Assembly (NCBI GenBank): GCA_963761705.1
Contig: CAVXHK010000001.1
Coordinates: 620,001-684,000, forward strand
Length of the DNA: 64,000 nt
Source of the DNA: CAVVKW01 sp963761705
Lineage (GTDB): Bacteria > Verrucomicrobiota > Verrucomicrobiia > Chthoniobacterales > JAATET01
Reading direction: 5' to 3'
Positions 51,110 to 60,600 of this stretch are shown here, one piece after another. A model generated the notes under the pieces. It worked only from the letters and a program-made list of their open reading frames with translations, was not told the DNA's origin and searched no databases. The position numbers and the translations under genes are program-made. Every line of letters starts with the position of its first letter. The stretch's first letter is position 1.

Positions 51110-53014
51110 ATGAAACGGAACTTTCTACTGAACGCCCTACTCGCCATCGTAGCCCTCACCTCCGTCGCCCAAGCGGAGGAAGGCTGGTGGAACGAAGAGT
51201 GGTCGATCCGCACGCCCTTCACCGTCGACGCAGGACCGGACGGCGGCGCGATCGCCGATCCCGTCGGTGGAGCGGCCGTGCTCGTGCGCCTCCACGACGG
51301 GAATTTCAATTTCGCCTCGGCCCAACCGGACGGCAGCGACATCCGTTTCGTCGCCGAGGACGACGCGACGCTGCTCCCGTTTCACATTGAAAAATACGAC
51401 GCGCTGCTCAACGAAGCGTTCGTCTGGGTCAAGGCGGCCGACATCACCGCCGAGACGCCGCTCAAGTTCTGGCTCTACTACGGCAACCTCGCCGAAGGCG
51501 TCGAGAACGTGCAGGACGCCGCCGCGACCTACGGCGGCTCGACGGTGCTCGCCTACCACTTCGAGACGGCGACACCGACCGACTCCTCGGCGGGTGGGAA
51601 CAACGCCGAGAATGGCGGCGTCGCCGTCCCGGGCGCGATGATTGGGGGTGGTGTCCGGCTCGACGGCCAGACGTCGATCAAAGTCCCCGCCTCTCCGACC
51701 CTCGCTTGGACGGCGGGCGGCGGCGCGGGCCTCGCGACGTGGGTGAAACCAGTCGTCGACCAACCGAACGCGGTCATTTTTAGCCGCCGCGACGAGGCGA
51801 ACTCGTTCGTTGTCGGGATCGAAAACGGTGTCCCGTATTTGCAGATTAAAAACGGTGTCGCGACCCAGAAGACTGCCGCTGGTGACCCGATCGCCGCCGG
51901 GACCTGGCGTCACGTCTCGGTGAGCGTCGATGGCGGGACCGCCACGCTCCTGCTCGACGGTGAGATTTACGGCACGATCCCAAGCGAGCTTCCCGCTTTC
52001 ACCGGCGGGCTGGTTCTCGGCGGTGACGTCGACGCGGGCGACCCCCAGTTTATCGGTGAACTCGACGAGCTCCAGATCGAGAACGCTGCAATGCCCCTCG
52101 GCAAAGCCAAGTTCCTCGCCATCAACGAAGGTGGTTCCGCCGCCGCTCAGAAACTCCTCGCGGTCGGCGAGTCCGAGGTGAGCGGCCACGCGGCGGGCGG
52201 TCACAACCAAGCTCTCGAGCACGTGATGCTCTTCGGCGACATCGCTGCGGACATGATGTTCGACGGCTGGATCGCGGTCGGCGTCTGCTGCCTCATGATG
52301 GCGTTCGGGTGGACCGTTGCCGTCCAGAAATACAATTACCTCAACCGCATCCAGAAAGGCACCGACGCCTTCATGAAGCATTGGGCCAACGTCTCGAACG
52401 ACCTCACCGCCATCGACCGCGAAGGCGGGATCATGGCGGACGTGAGCGCGAAAATGACCAAGCTCATGCACAAATCGCCGGTCTACCACCTCTACCACAT
52501 CGGTTCGGAGGAGATCCGCCACCGAGTCGGCAACGGGAACCGCCACAAAGGTCTCTCCGCCCGCTCGATCCAGGCGATCCGCGCCAGCCTGGAGACCGGG
52601 ATGGTTCACGAGAACCACCGGATGAACAAGGGCCTCATCTACCTTACGATCAGCATCGCAGGCGGACCCTACGTCGGGTTGCTCGGCACGGTCGTCGGCG
52701 TGATGATCACGTTCGCCATCATCGCAAAATCCGGCGAGGTCGACGTGAACTCGATTGCCCCCGGTATCGCCAGTGCGTTGCTCGCGACGGTTTTTGGCCT
52801 CCTCGTCGCGATCCCGGCGCTCTTTATCTACAGCTTTCTCAGTTCGCGCATCCGCGACCTGCTGGCCTCCATGCAGGTGTTTAATGACGAATTCGTTGCA
52901 AAAATGGCGGAGTTTTATCCGACCCCCCAGCCGACTGTCGTTCCCGTGCCGACGACCGAGCGATCCCAGACCTCTCCCTCCCGCTCTGAAGCGGCGCGGG
53001 CGAGCGACCACTAA
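51110..53014 (+). CDS. DUF2341-LamG-ExbB fusion protein
   Basis: A 634-residue protein with a signal peptide (residues 1-22). Residues about 25-130 resemble DUF2341 (WWNEEWSIRTPFTVDA, LKFWLYYGNL). Residues about 145-330 are a LamG/concanavalin-like beta-sandwich (VLAYHFETATPTDSSAGGNN, TWRHVSVSVDGGTATLLLDG). Residues about 385-605 are MotA/TolQ/ExbB, with PYVGLLGTVVGVMITFAI and ALLATVFGLLVAIPALFIYS. The extra domains should be periplasmic, so the proton-channel subunit has a built-in ligand- or glycan-sensing part. It is followed by exbD and a tonB-like gene. Confidence 0.88.
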   Translation: MKRNFLLNALLAIVALTSVAQAEEGWWNEEWSIRTPFTVDAGPDGGAIADPVGGAAVLVRLHDGNFNFASAQPDGSDIRFVAEDDATLLPFHIEKYDALLNEAFVWVKAADITAETPLKFWLYYGNLAEGVENVQDAAATYGGSTVLAYHFETATPTDSSAGGNNAENGGVAVPGAMIGGGVRLDGQTSIKVPASPTLAWTAGGGAGLATWVKPVVDQPNAVIFSRRDEANSFVVGIENGVPYLQIKNGVATQKTAAGDPIAAGTWRHVSVSVDGGTATLLLDGEIYGTIPSELPAFTGGLVLGGDVDAGDPQFIGELDELQIENAAMPLGKAKFLAINEGGSAAAQKLLAVGESEVSGHAAGGHNQALEHVMLFGDIAADMMFDGWIAVGVCCLMMAFGWTVAVQKYNYLNRIQKGTDAFMKHWANVSNDLTAIDREGGIMADVSAKMTKLMHKSPVYHLYHIGSEEIRHRVGNGNRHKGLSARSIQAIRASLETGMVHENHRMNKGLIYLTISIAGGPYVGLLGTVVGVMITFAIIAKSGEVDVNSIAPGIASALLATVFGLLVAIPALFIYSFLSSRIRDLLASMQVFNDEFVAKMAEFYPTPQPTVVPVPTTERSQTSPSRSEAARASDH

Positions 53015-53023
53015 TCAAAGGCG

Positions 53024-53422
53024 ATGCAGGCAGGCGACAACAAGTCCTACGACGACATCAACGTCACCCCGATGGTGGATCTCTACCTCGTGCTGTTGTT
53101 GATCTTTATCATCATGACCACGGCTGGCGTGCAGGGGACGAAGGTTGATCTGCCGAAGTCGAGCAAGGCGCCTTCGCTCGGCGAGTCGAAAGTCCAGGCC
53201 ATTACCGTCAACTCCGAGGGTAAAATTTTTCAAAACACGGTGCCGGTCACGCTGGAAGAACTCGAGAGCCGCCTTGCCGCCGAGAAGGCGAAGACCCCCG
53301 ACTTCCCGGTCGTCGTGAAGGGCGACAGCGCCACTCAGTACCAACAGATCATGAACGTGCTCGACGTCGTCGGACGGGTCGGCGTCGAGAAGGTTGGCCT
53401 GGCGACCCAGGCACCGAAGTAG
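53024..53422 (+). CDS. exbD: ExbD/TolR-like biopolymer transport protein
   Basis: A 132-residue protein with one transmembrane helix after a short cytoplasmic N-terminus. DDINVTPMVDLYLVLLLIFI contains the conserved aspartate (D19) needed for proton use, followed by a periplasmic domain ending VVGRVGVEKVGLATQAP. It is the partner of the upstream ExbB-like protein, 9 nt away. Together they couple the proton gradient to TonB. Confidence 0.9.
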   Translation: MQAGDNKSYDDINVTPMVDLYLVLLLIFIIMTTAGVQGTKVDLPKSSKAPSLGESKVQAITVNSEGKIFQNTVPVTLEELESRLAAEKAKTPDFPVVVKGDSATQYQQIMNVLDVVGRVGVEKVGLATQAPK

Positions 53423-53432
53423 GGACACGGAG

Positions 53433-54128
53433 ATGGCGGAGTATCACGAAGAGGACGAGGACGAGCGCGGATTCTTTCAGAAGTTCGGCGTGTTGATCGT
53501 GCTCGGCGTGCTCGTCGCCGCCGCGGTTGGCTACTTCGCGTTCGGAAAAGGCGAGACGAAGCCAGCCCGCCCGCAGCAGAGCATCACGATGGTCTCGCTG
53601 CCCCCGCCGCCTCCCCCGCCACCACCGACTCCGCCGCCCGCGACTCCAGAACCCACCGAGCAGGAAGAAGAGGTCCAGCCCGAGGACGACATGATCATGC
53701 AGGATCCCGTCGCGGAGGCCGCCCCCGTTAACGATCCCGAACCCGAGAGCCCGCCCGATGAACCGATGGGCACGAGCATCGAAGGGGACGGCCCGCCGGA
53801 CGGCTTCGGCCTCAGCGGCTCGGGGAATGGCATGCGCATCGGCGGTGGTGGTGGCGGCGGTGGTGGTGGTGGCGGCGGCACCGTCTGGGGCAACTACGCC
53901 GCGGGCGTCCAATCGGCGATCGCCCAGGCCCTCCGTTCCGACAAGCGCACCCGCAGCGCGACCATGTCGACCGAGATTCGCGTGTGGGCGGACTCGAGCG
54001 GACGCATTACCCGCGTCGCTGGCGGCGGAGCCGCGGCTGAAGTGCTGCAGGGTTTGCGCCTCGCCAGCGCCCCCCCGGCCGACATGCCCATGCCCATCAT
54101 CATGCGGATCTCCGCAAAACGACCTTAA
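53433..54128 (+). CDS. TonB-like energy transducer
   Basis: A 231-residue protein. A short cytoplasmic N-terminus is followed by one membrane helix (FGVLIVLGVLVAAAVGYFAF). Then come a proline-rich periplasmic segment with a run of nine prolines, an acidic stretch, a run of glycines (about 14), and a C-terminal domain VQSAIAQALRSDKRTRSATM and ITRVAGGGAAAEVLQGL resembling TonB_C. The order and composition fit TonB that spans the periplasm. It starts 10 nt after exbD. The long glycine run is unusual and may be a flexible hinge. Confidence 0.75.
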   Translation: MAEYHEEDEDERGFFQKFGVLIVLGVLVAAAVGYFAFGKGETKPARPQQSITMVSLPPPPPPPPPTPPPATPEPTEQEEEVQPEDDMIMQDPVAEAAPVNDPEPESPPDEPMGTSIEGDGPPDGFGLSGSGNGMRIGGGGGGGGGGGGGTVWGNYAAGVQSAIAQALRSDKRTRSATMSTEIRVWADSSGRITRVAGGGAAAEVLQGLRLASAPPADMPMPIIMRISAKRP

Positions 54129-54139
54129 CGAACGACTTC

Positions 54140-56095
54140 ATGAATTCCTGTCACCAGCTCATTCCCGTCTGCCTTGCCCTCCTGGTGATTCTCGCCCCGC
54201 TGCGCGCCCAGACCCCGGAAGACATCACGAGCGCGTCGGCGAGCGTCCCCATCGAGACGGTGAACTCCGAGCGCACCGAGACGGTCGACGTTTCCGACGA
54301 ACCCCTGCCGATGGGCGATCTCGACTACGATCTCGCCGCCGCTCCCGATCTCCTCACGCCACCCGACTTCGCGCCGGACCGCGTGTCGGAAGACCAGCTG
54401 CTCCCGTCTCCTTCGCACAGCGTGACGATCAATCTCATCAACCGCCTCGTCGACAAGGGCGTGCTCACCCAGGAAGACGCCGCCGAGCTCATCGCGCAGG
54501 CCGAGATGGACGCCGAGATCGCGCGGGCGCGTGACGCGCAGGCGACCCAGGCCATCGCCGAGACGAACGCCGCCGCCGACACGTTAATCGCCGCGACGCC
54601 GCCAGCTCCGACCGACGACGCTGTGCGCGTGACTTACGTCCCGAGTTTCGTGCGAAATCAGATCCGCGACGAGATCAAGGAAGACGTCCTCGCGGCGACG
54701 AAGCTGGAACTTCTCCAGGACAACTCCTTCGTGCCGGACTGGGTCCGGAGTGTCCGCCCCTTCGCCGACGTGCGGTTCCGCTACGAGGGAGTTCGTTTTC
54801 CCAGTGGGAACGATGACTCCGGGGTTTTCCCGAACTTTGACGCGATCAATACTGGCTCGCCCTTTGACGTTACGGGTGACGAATTTTCGCCGCAGCTGAA
54901 CGTGAGCGAAAACCGCAACCGCCTGCGAATCCGCCTACGTCTTGGAGCGGAGGTCACGCTCGACGACGGCTTTACCTTCGGGTTCCGCCTCGCCTCGGGC
55001 AACAGCAACTCCCCGGTGTCGGCGAACCAGACCCTGGGATCGCCCGACGGCAACTTCCAAAAATACGCGATCTGGATCGACCGCGCGTTCATCAAATACG
55101 AGCTCACGCAGGACATCGACCGATCCATTGGCCTCGAGGTCGGGCGCTTCGACAATCCATTTTTCCGGACCTCGCAGATCATGTGGGACAACGATATCGC
55201 GTTCGACGGCGTGGCTGCGAAAGCGCGCTACGACGTCGGCTTTGGCCTCACCCCGTTCGTCACGGCGGGCGTTTTCCCGATCTTCAACACCGCCTTCGAT
55301 TTCCCGAGCAACTCCCCCGACAAGATCGAGAGCTACGACAAATATCTCTACGCCATCCAAGGCGGGCTCGATTGGGACGTCACGAAGCACGTCAATGTGA
55401 CGACGGCGCTCGGCTATTTCTACTTCGACAACATCGAGGGCCAGCTCTCGGACCCCTACGTCCCGCTCGATTCGAACGACGCGGGTAGCACGGACAACAG
55501 TCGACCACTCTTCGCGCAGAAGGGGAATACTTACCGCCCGATCCGCAACATTATCCCAACCGAAGCGAACGATTTCGGCACGACGAACCAGTTTCAATAT
55601 TACGGGTTGGCGACGGAGTTTCAGAACCTCGCTTTCGCGGGCCGGCTGAGCCTCACGTACTTTGAACCCGTCGTGATCTCGGTCTTCGGCGACTACGTCA
55701 AGAACCTCGCGTTCGACAGCGGGTCGATCAACGAAATCGCGGTGAACAATCGCGGCGACATCGACCCCGACGATTTGTCGGACGTCGGCGACTTCATCGG
55801 CGGCGGGAATGCCTGGATCGTCGGCGTCGACGTCGGCACGGCCAAGCTGGCGAAGCGGTGGGATTGGAACGTCGGCTTCGGTTACCGCTACGTGGAATCG
55901 GATTCCGTCGTCGACGGCTTCAACGACTCCAACTTCGGCGGTGGCGGGACGAATCTCAAGGGCTACACGGTAAGCGGCAGCGTCGCGCTTTCCAAGAACG
56001 TGTGGCTCACCGCCAGCTACCTCAGTGGTGAGAGCATCGCAGGACCTCAGCTTCGCGAGGACCGCTTCCAACTCGACCTCAACGCAAAATTCTAA
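54140..56095 (+). CDS. putative outer-membrane porin with N-terminal coiled coil
   Basis: A 651-residue protein with a signal peptide (about residues 1-23). Residues about 90-135 are a helical segment (LVDKGVLTQEDAAELIAQAE, rich in Ala and Glu), followed by a beta-barrel from about residue 195 (VRPFADVRFRYEGVRFPSGN, NRNRLRIRLRLGAEVTLDDG) that ends NVWLTASYLSGESI, DRFQLDLNAKF. The C-terminal phenylalanine is typical of beta-barrel proteins. It resembles 'putative porin' proteins. In this operon it may be the partner of the TonB-like protein. It starts 11 nt after the TonB-like stop. Confidence 0.7.
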   Translation: MNSCHQLIPVCLALLVILAPLRAQTPEDITSASASVPIETVNSERTETVDVSDEPLPMGDLDYDLAAAPDLLTPPDFAPDRVSEDQLLPSPSHSVTINLINRLVDKGVLTQEDAAELIAQAEMDAEIARARDAQATQAIAETNAAADTLIAATPPAPTDDAVRVTYVPSFVRNQIRDEIKEDVLAATKLELLQDNSFVPDWVRSVRPFADVRFRYEGVRFPSGNDDSGVFPNFDAINTGSPFDVTGDEFSPQLNVSENRNRLRIRLRLGAEVTLDDGFTFGFRLASGNSNSPVSANQTLGSPDGNFQKYAIWIDRAFIKYELTQDIDRSIGLEVGRFDNPFFRTSQIMWDNDIAFDGVAAKARYDVGFGLTPFVTAGVFPIFNTAFDFPSNSPDKIESYDKYLYAIQGGLDWDVTKHVNVTTALGYFYFDNIEGQLSDPYVPLDSNDAGSTDNSRPLFAQKGNTYRPIRNIIPTEANDFGTTNQFQYYGLATEFQNLAFAGRLSLTYFEPVVISVFGDYVKNLAFDSGSINEIAVNNRGDIDPDDLSDVGDFIGGGNAWIVGVDVGTAKLAKRWDWNVGFGYRYVESDSVVDGFNDSNFGGGGTNLKGYTVSGSVALSKNVWLTASYLSGESIAGPQLREDRFQLDLNAKF

Positions 56096-56096
56096 A

Positions 56097-56717
56097 ATGA
56101 ACCGCACCCACTTCTCCATGCTCCTAGCCGGACTCGTCGCGGCCACCAGCTTCGCTCAGGAGGCCCCGACCGAAGCCGAGATCCAGCTCCGAGATCAGCT
56201 CAAAAGCACCCTCGTTCAACTCCGCGACGCGCAGGGCCAGATCGCCGCGCTCCAGGGCACGCAGCTCCAAAACGAAAGGCAGATCAAGGCGCTCGAAACC
56301 AAGCTCACAAAGCTCGAAAAAAAGTCGACCGACGACAACCAAGTGGCTGCCGACCGGATCGCGGCCCTCGAGAAGGAAGTCTCCGAGCAGGACTCGCGCA
56401 ACGCTAAGCAGATCGAAGCGCTCGCGAAGTGGAAGAAATCCTACGAGGCGCTCACCGCCTACGCCCAGGCCACCGAAGCCAAGCGCGCTGATCTCGCCGG
56501 GAAAGCCGTCCTCCTCCAGCGGCAGAACGACGAATACGCCGAGACGAATCGCAAACTCTACGCCGTCGGCAAGGAAGTCCTCGACCGCTACGAAGGCTTT
56601 GGGCTCGGCGACGCTCTCACGACCCGAGAGCCGTTTATCGGCACGACGCGGGTAAAATTTCAGAACCTCATGCAGGACTACTCCGACCAGCTGGCGGAGC
56701 AACGAATCAGACAATGA
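56097..56717 (+). CDS. periplasmic coiled-coil protein
   Basis: A 206-residue protein with a signal peptide (MNRTHFSMLLAGLVAATSFA). The rest is largely heptad-repeat coiled coil (LKSTLVQLRDAQGQIAALQG; AADRIAALEKEVSEQ; LLQRQNDEYAETNRKLYAVG). No named family recognised. It starts one base after the porin stop and overlaps the PPIase gene by 4 nt, so it belongs to the operon. It may be a scaffold or holdase for the exoprotein or porin. Confidence 0.65.
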   Translation: MNRTHFSMLLAGLVAATSFAQEAPTEAEIQLRDQLKSTLVQLRDAQGQIAALQGTQLQNERQIKALETKLTKLEKKSTDDNQVAADRIAALEKEVSEQDSRNAKQIEALAKWKKSYEALTAYAQATEAKRADLAGKAVLLQRQNDEYAETNRKLYAVGKEVLDRYEGFGLGDALTTREPFIGTTRVKFQNLMQDYSDQLAEQRIRQ

Positions 56718-57604
56718 AAATCCGTATCCACACCCACCTCACGGCGGCGATGCTCTTCGCCGCTTCCCTTTCAGTCCACGCTGCCGATCCCATCGCCAAA
56801 GCCGGCGACGTCGAGATCGGCGTCGCCGACATCCAGCCGCGCATCGACGCTCTGAGCGATCAAGAGAAGGAAGCGCTCGCGAAAAATCCCGCGCTGCTCA
56901 ATCAGTTCGTCCGCTCGCTCGTTGTTCAGCAGCTCGTGCTCGACACGGCCTCGAAGGAGAAATTCGCGGAGTCCCCGGAGGTCGCCGCCAAGCTCGCCGA
57001 GCTTCGCGAGAAAGCGATCACGCAAGCCTACCTCGAGGCGAAGGCCGAACCCGCGAAAGACTACCCGAGCGAGGCCGAGGTCACGACCGCTTACGACGAG
57101 AACAAGTCCGCGCTCCGAGTCCCCAACCAAGTCCGCCTCGCGCAGATCTTCGTCGCCCTCCCGCGTGACGCCGACAAGGAAGCGACCGCCGTCGCCAAGG
57201 TCAAAATCGACGAAATCCAGGCCAGCCTCGGAAAAAGTGGTGCCGACTTCGCGGCCATCGCGAAGGCCCGCAGTGACGAACCCCAGAGCGCGGCCAACGG
57301 CGGCGAGATCGGCTGGCTCACCGAGGCGCAGATCCAGCCGGGCATCCGCGAAGAAATCGGTCAGCTCGACGCTGGCAAAGTCTCGCCCGCCATCCAGCTC
57401 GAAGACGGTTTTCACATCGTGAAGGTCCTCGAGACCAAACCGGCCTACACGCCGGACCTTGCCGAAGTGCGCGAGGGTCTCGTCGCCCAGATGCGGCAAG
57501 CGAAGGCGCAGGAGAACAGCCAGGAATACGTGGCGCAGCTGCTTCAGGTGAATCCGGTTGCGATCAACGAAATGAAACTCGGCGAACTTCTCCCGGAGAA
57601 ATAG
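56714..57604 (+). CDS. periplasmic parvulin-type peptidyl-prolyl isomerase
   Basis: A 296-residue PpiC/SurA-like chaperone. A signal peptide (about residues 1-23) precedes a helical N-terminal domain (IAKAGDVEIGVADIQPRIDA) and a parvulin domain at about 135-245 with VRLAQIFVALPRDADKEATA, GGEIGWLTEAQIQPGIREEI and LEDGFHIVKVLETKPAY. It speeds proline isomerisation and chaperones proteins crossing the periplasm. Adjacent to the TpsA exoprotein gene, it probably keeps that protein secretion-competent. Confidence 0.88.
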   Translation: MKIRIHTHLTAAMLFAASLSVHAADPIAKAGDVEIGVADIQPRIDALSDQEKEALAKNPALLNQFVRSLVVQQLVLDTASKEKFAESPEVAAKLAELREKAITQAYLEAKAEPAKDYPSEAEVTTAYDENKSALRVPNQVRLAQIFVALPRDADKEATAVAKVKIDEIQASLGKSGADFAAIAKARSDEPQSAANGGEIGWLTEAQIQPGIREEIGQLDAGKVSPAIQLEDGFHIVKVLETKPAYTPDLAEVREGLVAQMRQAKAQENSQEYVAQLLQVNPVAINEMKLGELLPEK

Positions 57605-57616
57605 CCGCCCGCCCCG

Positions 57617-60600
57617 ATGGTTCGTCCCGCCCTGGTTTTTCGCTTATTTGCCTTCGCGGTCCTCGCGGGCGCGTCGGCGTTTGGCGGGGACCTGCTGCGC
57701 GGTGGCGCCGGTGGCCAGGCGTCGCGTCGGAATCCGGCGGACGGCACGGCCGGAGCGGGTGACGCCGCGGCGGCCGCCGCCCGGCAGAACGCGAAGGACC
57801 GACTCTCGCGGACGACGCAGGCGATGCAGTCCGTCAAGCAGATGCAGGCGGCGGCCCGGGCAGCGGCCGCGGCGAAGAAGGGCAACAACCTCGGGAGGAA
57901 CCCGAACTTCCAGCGCATTCCGCTGCCCAACGGGCTGAATCAGCGCCTCGGCACACCGCGGCTGAAGAACGTGCCGAACGGTCTCAAGGAGAATGGGTTG
58001 AACCTGGCACCCGGCGTGCCAAAAAATCTCCGTCGCCCGGAGGACGGCGAGGATCCCGAACTCTACACCGGCGCAAAATTACCGACCCAGAAGCGGACGA
58101 AGGACGGCGAGACCATCGTCACCATCAAGCAGACCGACCCGCAGGCGTTACTGACGTGGAAGACCTTTAACGTTGGGAAAAAAACGACCGTGTTTTTCAA
58201 TCAGCGGAAGGCTGGCGACAACGTCACGAATTGGATCGCCTTCAACCGCATCCTCGATCCGTCGGGTGCACCCAGCCAAATCCTCGGATCGATCCGCGCG
58301 GAAGGTCAGGTTTACGTCATCAACCAGAACGGCATCATCTTCGGCGGGACGAGTCAGGTGAACACTCACACGCTGGTCGCCTCGTCGCTGCCGATTAACG
58401 ACGGACTGGTGCAGCGCGGACTTCTGAACAATCCCGACGCGCAGTTCCTTTTTTCCTCCATCTCGCTCGAGGCGGGGAGCAAGGGGACGCCGGCGTTCAA
58501 TCCCGCGACTCCGCTCACGGCGGACGGTCGTCCCGGGGACGTCGAAGTGCGGGCCGGCGCGCGGATCAAGAGTCCGACCTCGGCGGACAACGTCGGTGGC
58601 CGGGTCATGCTGGTCGGCCCGAACGTCGAGAACGCCGGGACGATCTCGACCGAGGATGGCCAGACGATCCTGGCGGCTGGGCTACAGGTCGGGATCGCGG
58701 GCCACGACGCGGCGGATCCGAGCCTCCGCGGACTCGACGTGTTCATCGGCGCGGTCTCAAGCGCGGTGGATTCGGCTTTGCCGACTGGCGGGACGGCAAC
58801 GAACCTTGGGTTGATCACCGCACCTCGCGGCAACGTGACGATCGCGGGCCGCCAGGTGAATCAGCTCGCGGTCATCGATAGTTCGACTTCGGTGTCATTC
58901 AACGGGCGCATCGACCTGCAATCGAATTACGACGGTCTGATCAATCCGAATTTCGACCCGGCGAGTGTCGCTAGCAACCCGCCGGTGCTCTATCGGTCGA
59001 CGGGAACGATTCGCTTCGGCGAGGACAGTGTGACCCGGATCCTGCCGGAGCTGGACAGCGACGAGATGGTGGTCGGAACGGAATTGACCCTGCGCTCCCA
59101 GATCAACGCGCAGGGTCAGGGGATCAATTTCGAGCGTGGCTCGATGATGCTGGCACCTAACGCCGACGTGACGCTGAACGCGGGGACTTTCAAGTTCGTG
59201 CCGTCGGACTTCGCTCCGCAGTCGAGATTTGTCTTCTTCGGCGGGCGGATTCAGGCCGCGCGGGATGCGTTCATCGACGTGGCGGGCACGCCCGATGCGT
59301 TCGTGCCGCTTTCGCAATCCATCCTCGATGTGCAGTTGCGCGGCGCGGAGCTGGCCGACTCGCCCTTGCAGCGGGACTCGTTCCTGCGGGGGATCGACCT
59401 GCGGATCGACGTGCGGCGGAACGGGGTTTTCAACGGAAAATTTTTCGTTGGCACGCCGCTGGGGGACGCGGCGGGCTTCGTCGGGTTGATCCAACGGAAC
59501 GCCGGGCAGCTCACGACGCGCGGCGGGTCGGTGACAATGAACGCGGGGGATTCCGTGGTGCTCGAAGCCGGGTCGACGGTCGACACGTCGGGCGGGTTTT
59601 TCCAGAACGAAGGGGGGTTCGTGCGCACGACGCGGCTGCTCGTCGGCGGGCAAGTGATCGACATCGCCGACGCGACGCCGGATCGGGTCTACGACGGCTT
59701 CTTCTCGGACACGACGACGACGACGAACGAAAAATACGGCATCACGCGGACCTTCCGCCGTCCGCTCACGTTCGACGGAGAATTCTTCGATCAGGCCTAC
59801 ATCGAGGGTTCCGACGCCGGTCGGATCGCGATCACGGCCCCGGCGATGGCGCTCGATGGAAAATTGGCGGGCCGGACCGTGATCGGGCCGCGCCAGCTCC
59901 GCGACGCGCAGGGCGACTCCGTTCTCCCGACGGCGGGACAGCTCGAGCTGACCTTCCGCTCGCAGGATCCGACGGATCTGGTGGGCATCCTGGAACCTTT
60001 CATCTCGCCGACGCCGCCGACGGTGGTCTTCCAGCGGAACTCAAACCTGGCCGCGGCGGACGCCTTCGCCGTGGATGCCGACGGCAAGCCGCTGTCGCTC
60101 ACCCGGAACGGCACGCCCTTCCTGCTTGATCCCGACGACAACCCGTTTGTCGACACGGACGGGTCGTTTCAGATCTCGCTGCGGTCGGACCGGCAGAAGA
60201 TCGTCATTTTGTCACCGGAGTTGCTGAGCGACGCGGGCTTCGGCTCGGTGACGGTGGATAATCGCGACGGCGACGTGATCGTCCCACGCGGCGAGGCGAT
60301 CGTGGGTCCGGTGGGAGGTTCGCTCACCTTGCTGGGCCGCAATATCACGGTGGCGGGCGACATCACGGCTCCGGGCGGAAGTCTGAATTTCACCGCCTAC
60401 AACGCGTCGACCTACGATGCGACGATCCTGCTCGCGGATCCGGCGTCTCCGGACTTCGCCCAGCCGGACGTCGATCCGACGGCGGGCATCTTCACGCTGG
60501 CGCGGGGCACTCGCCTGAGCACGGCGGGCTTGCTGGTGGACGACCGTCTCGAGTCGGCGAGTCGGCGGTCGTTGCCGCTGCGAACGGATGGGGGCGAGAT

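Noticed and set aside
51137..53011. A 624-codon minus-strand frame
   Set aside because: Antisense of the ExbB-fusion gene; no recognisable domain and strongly biased composition.
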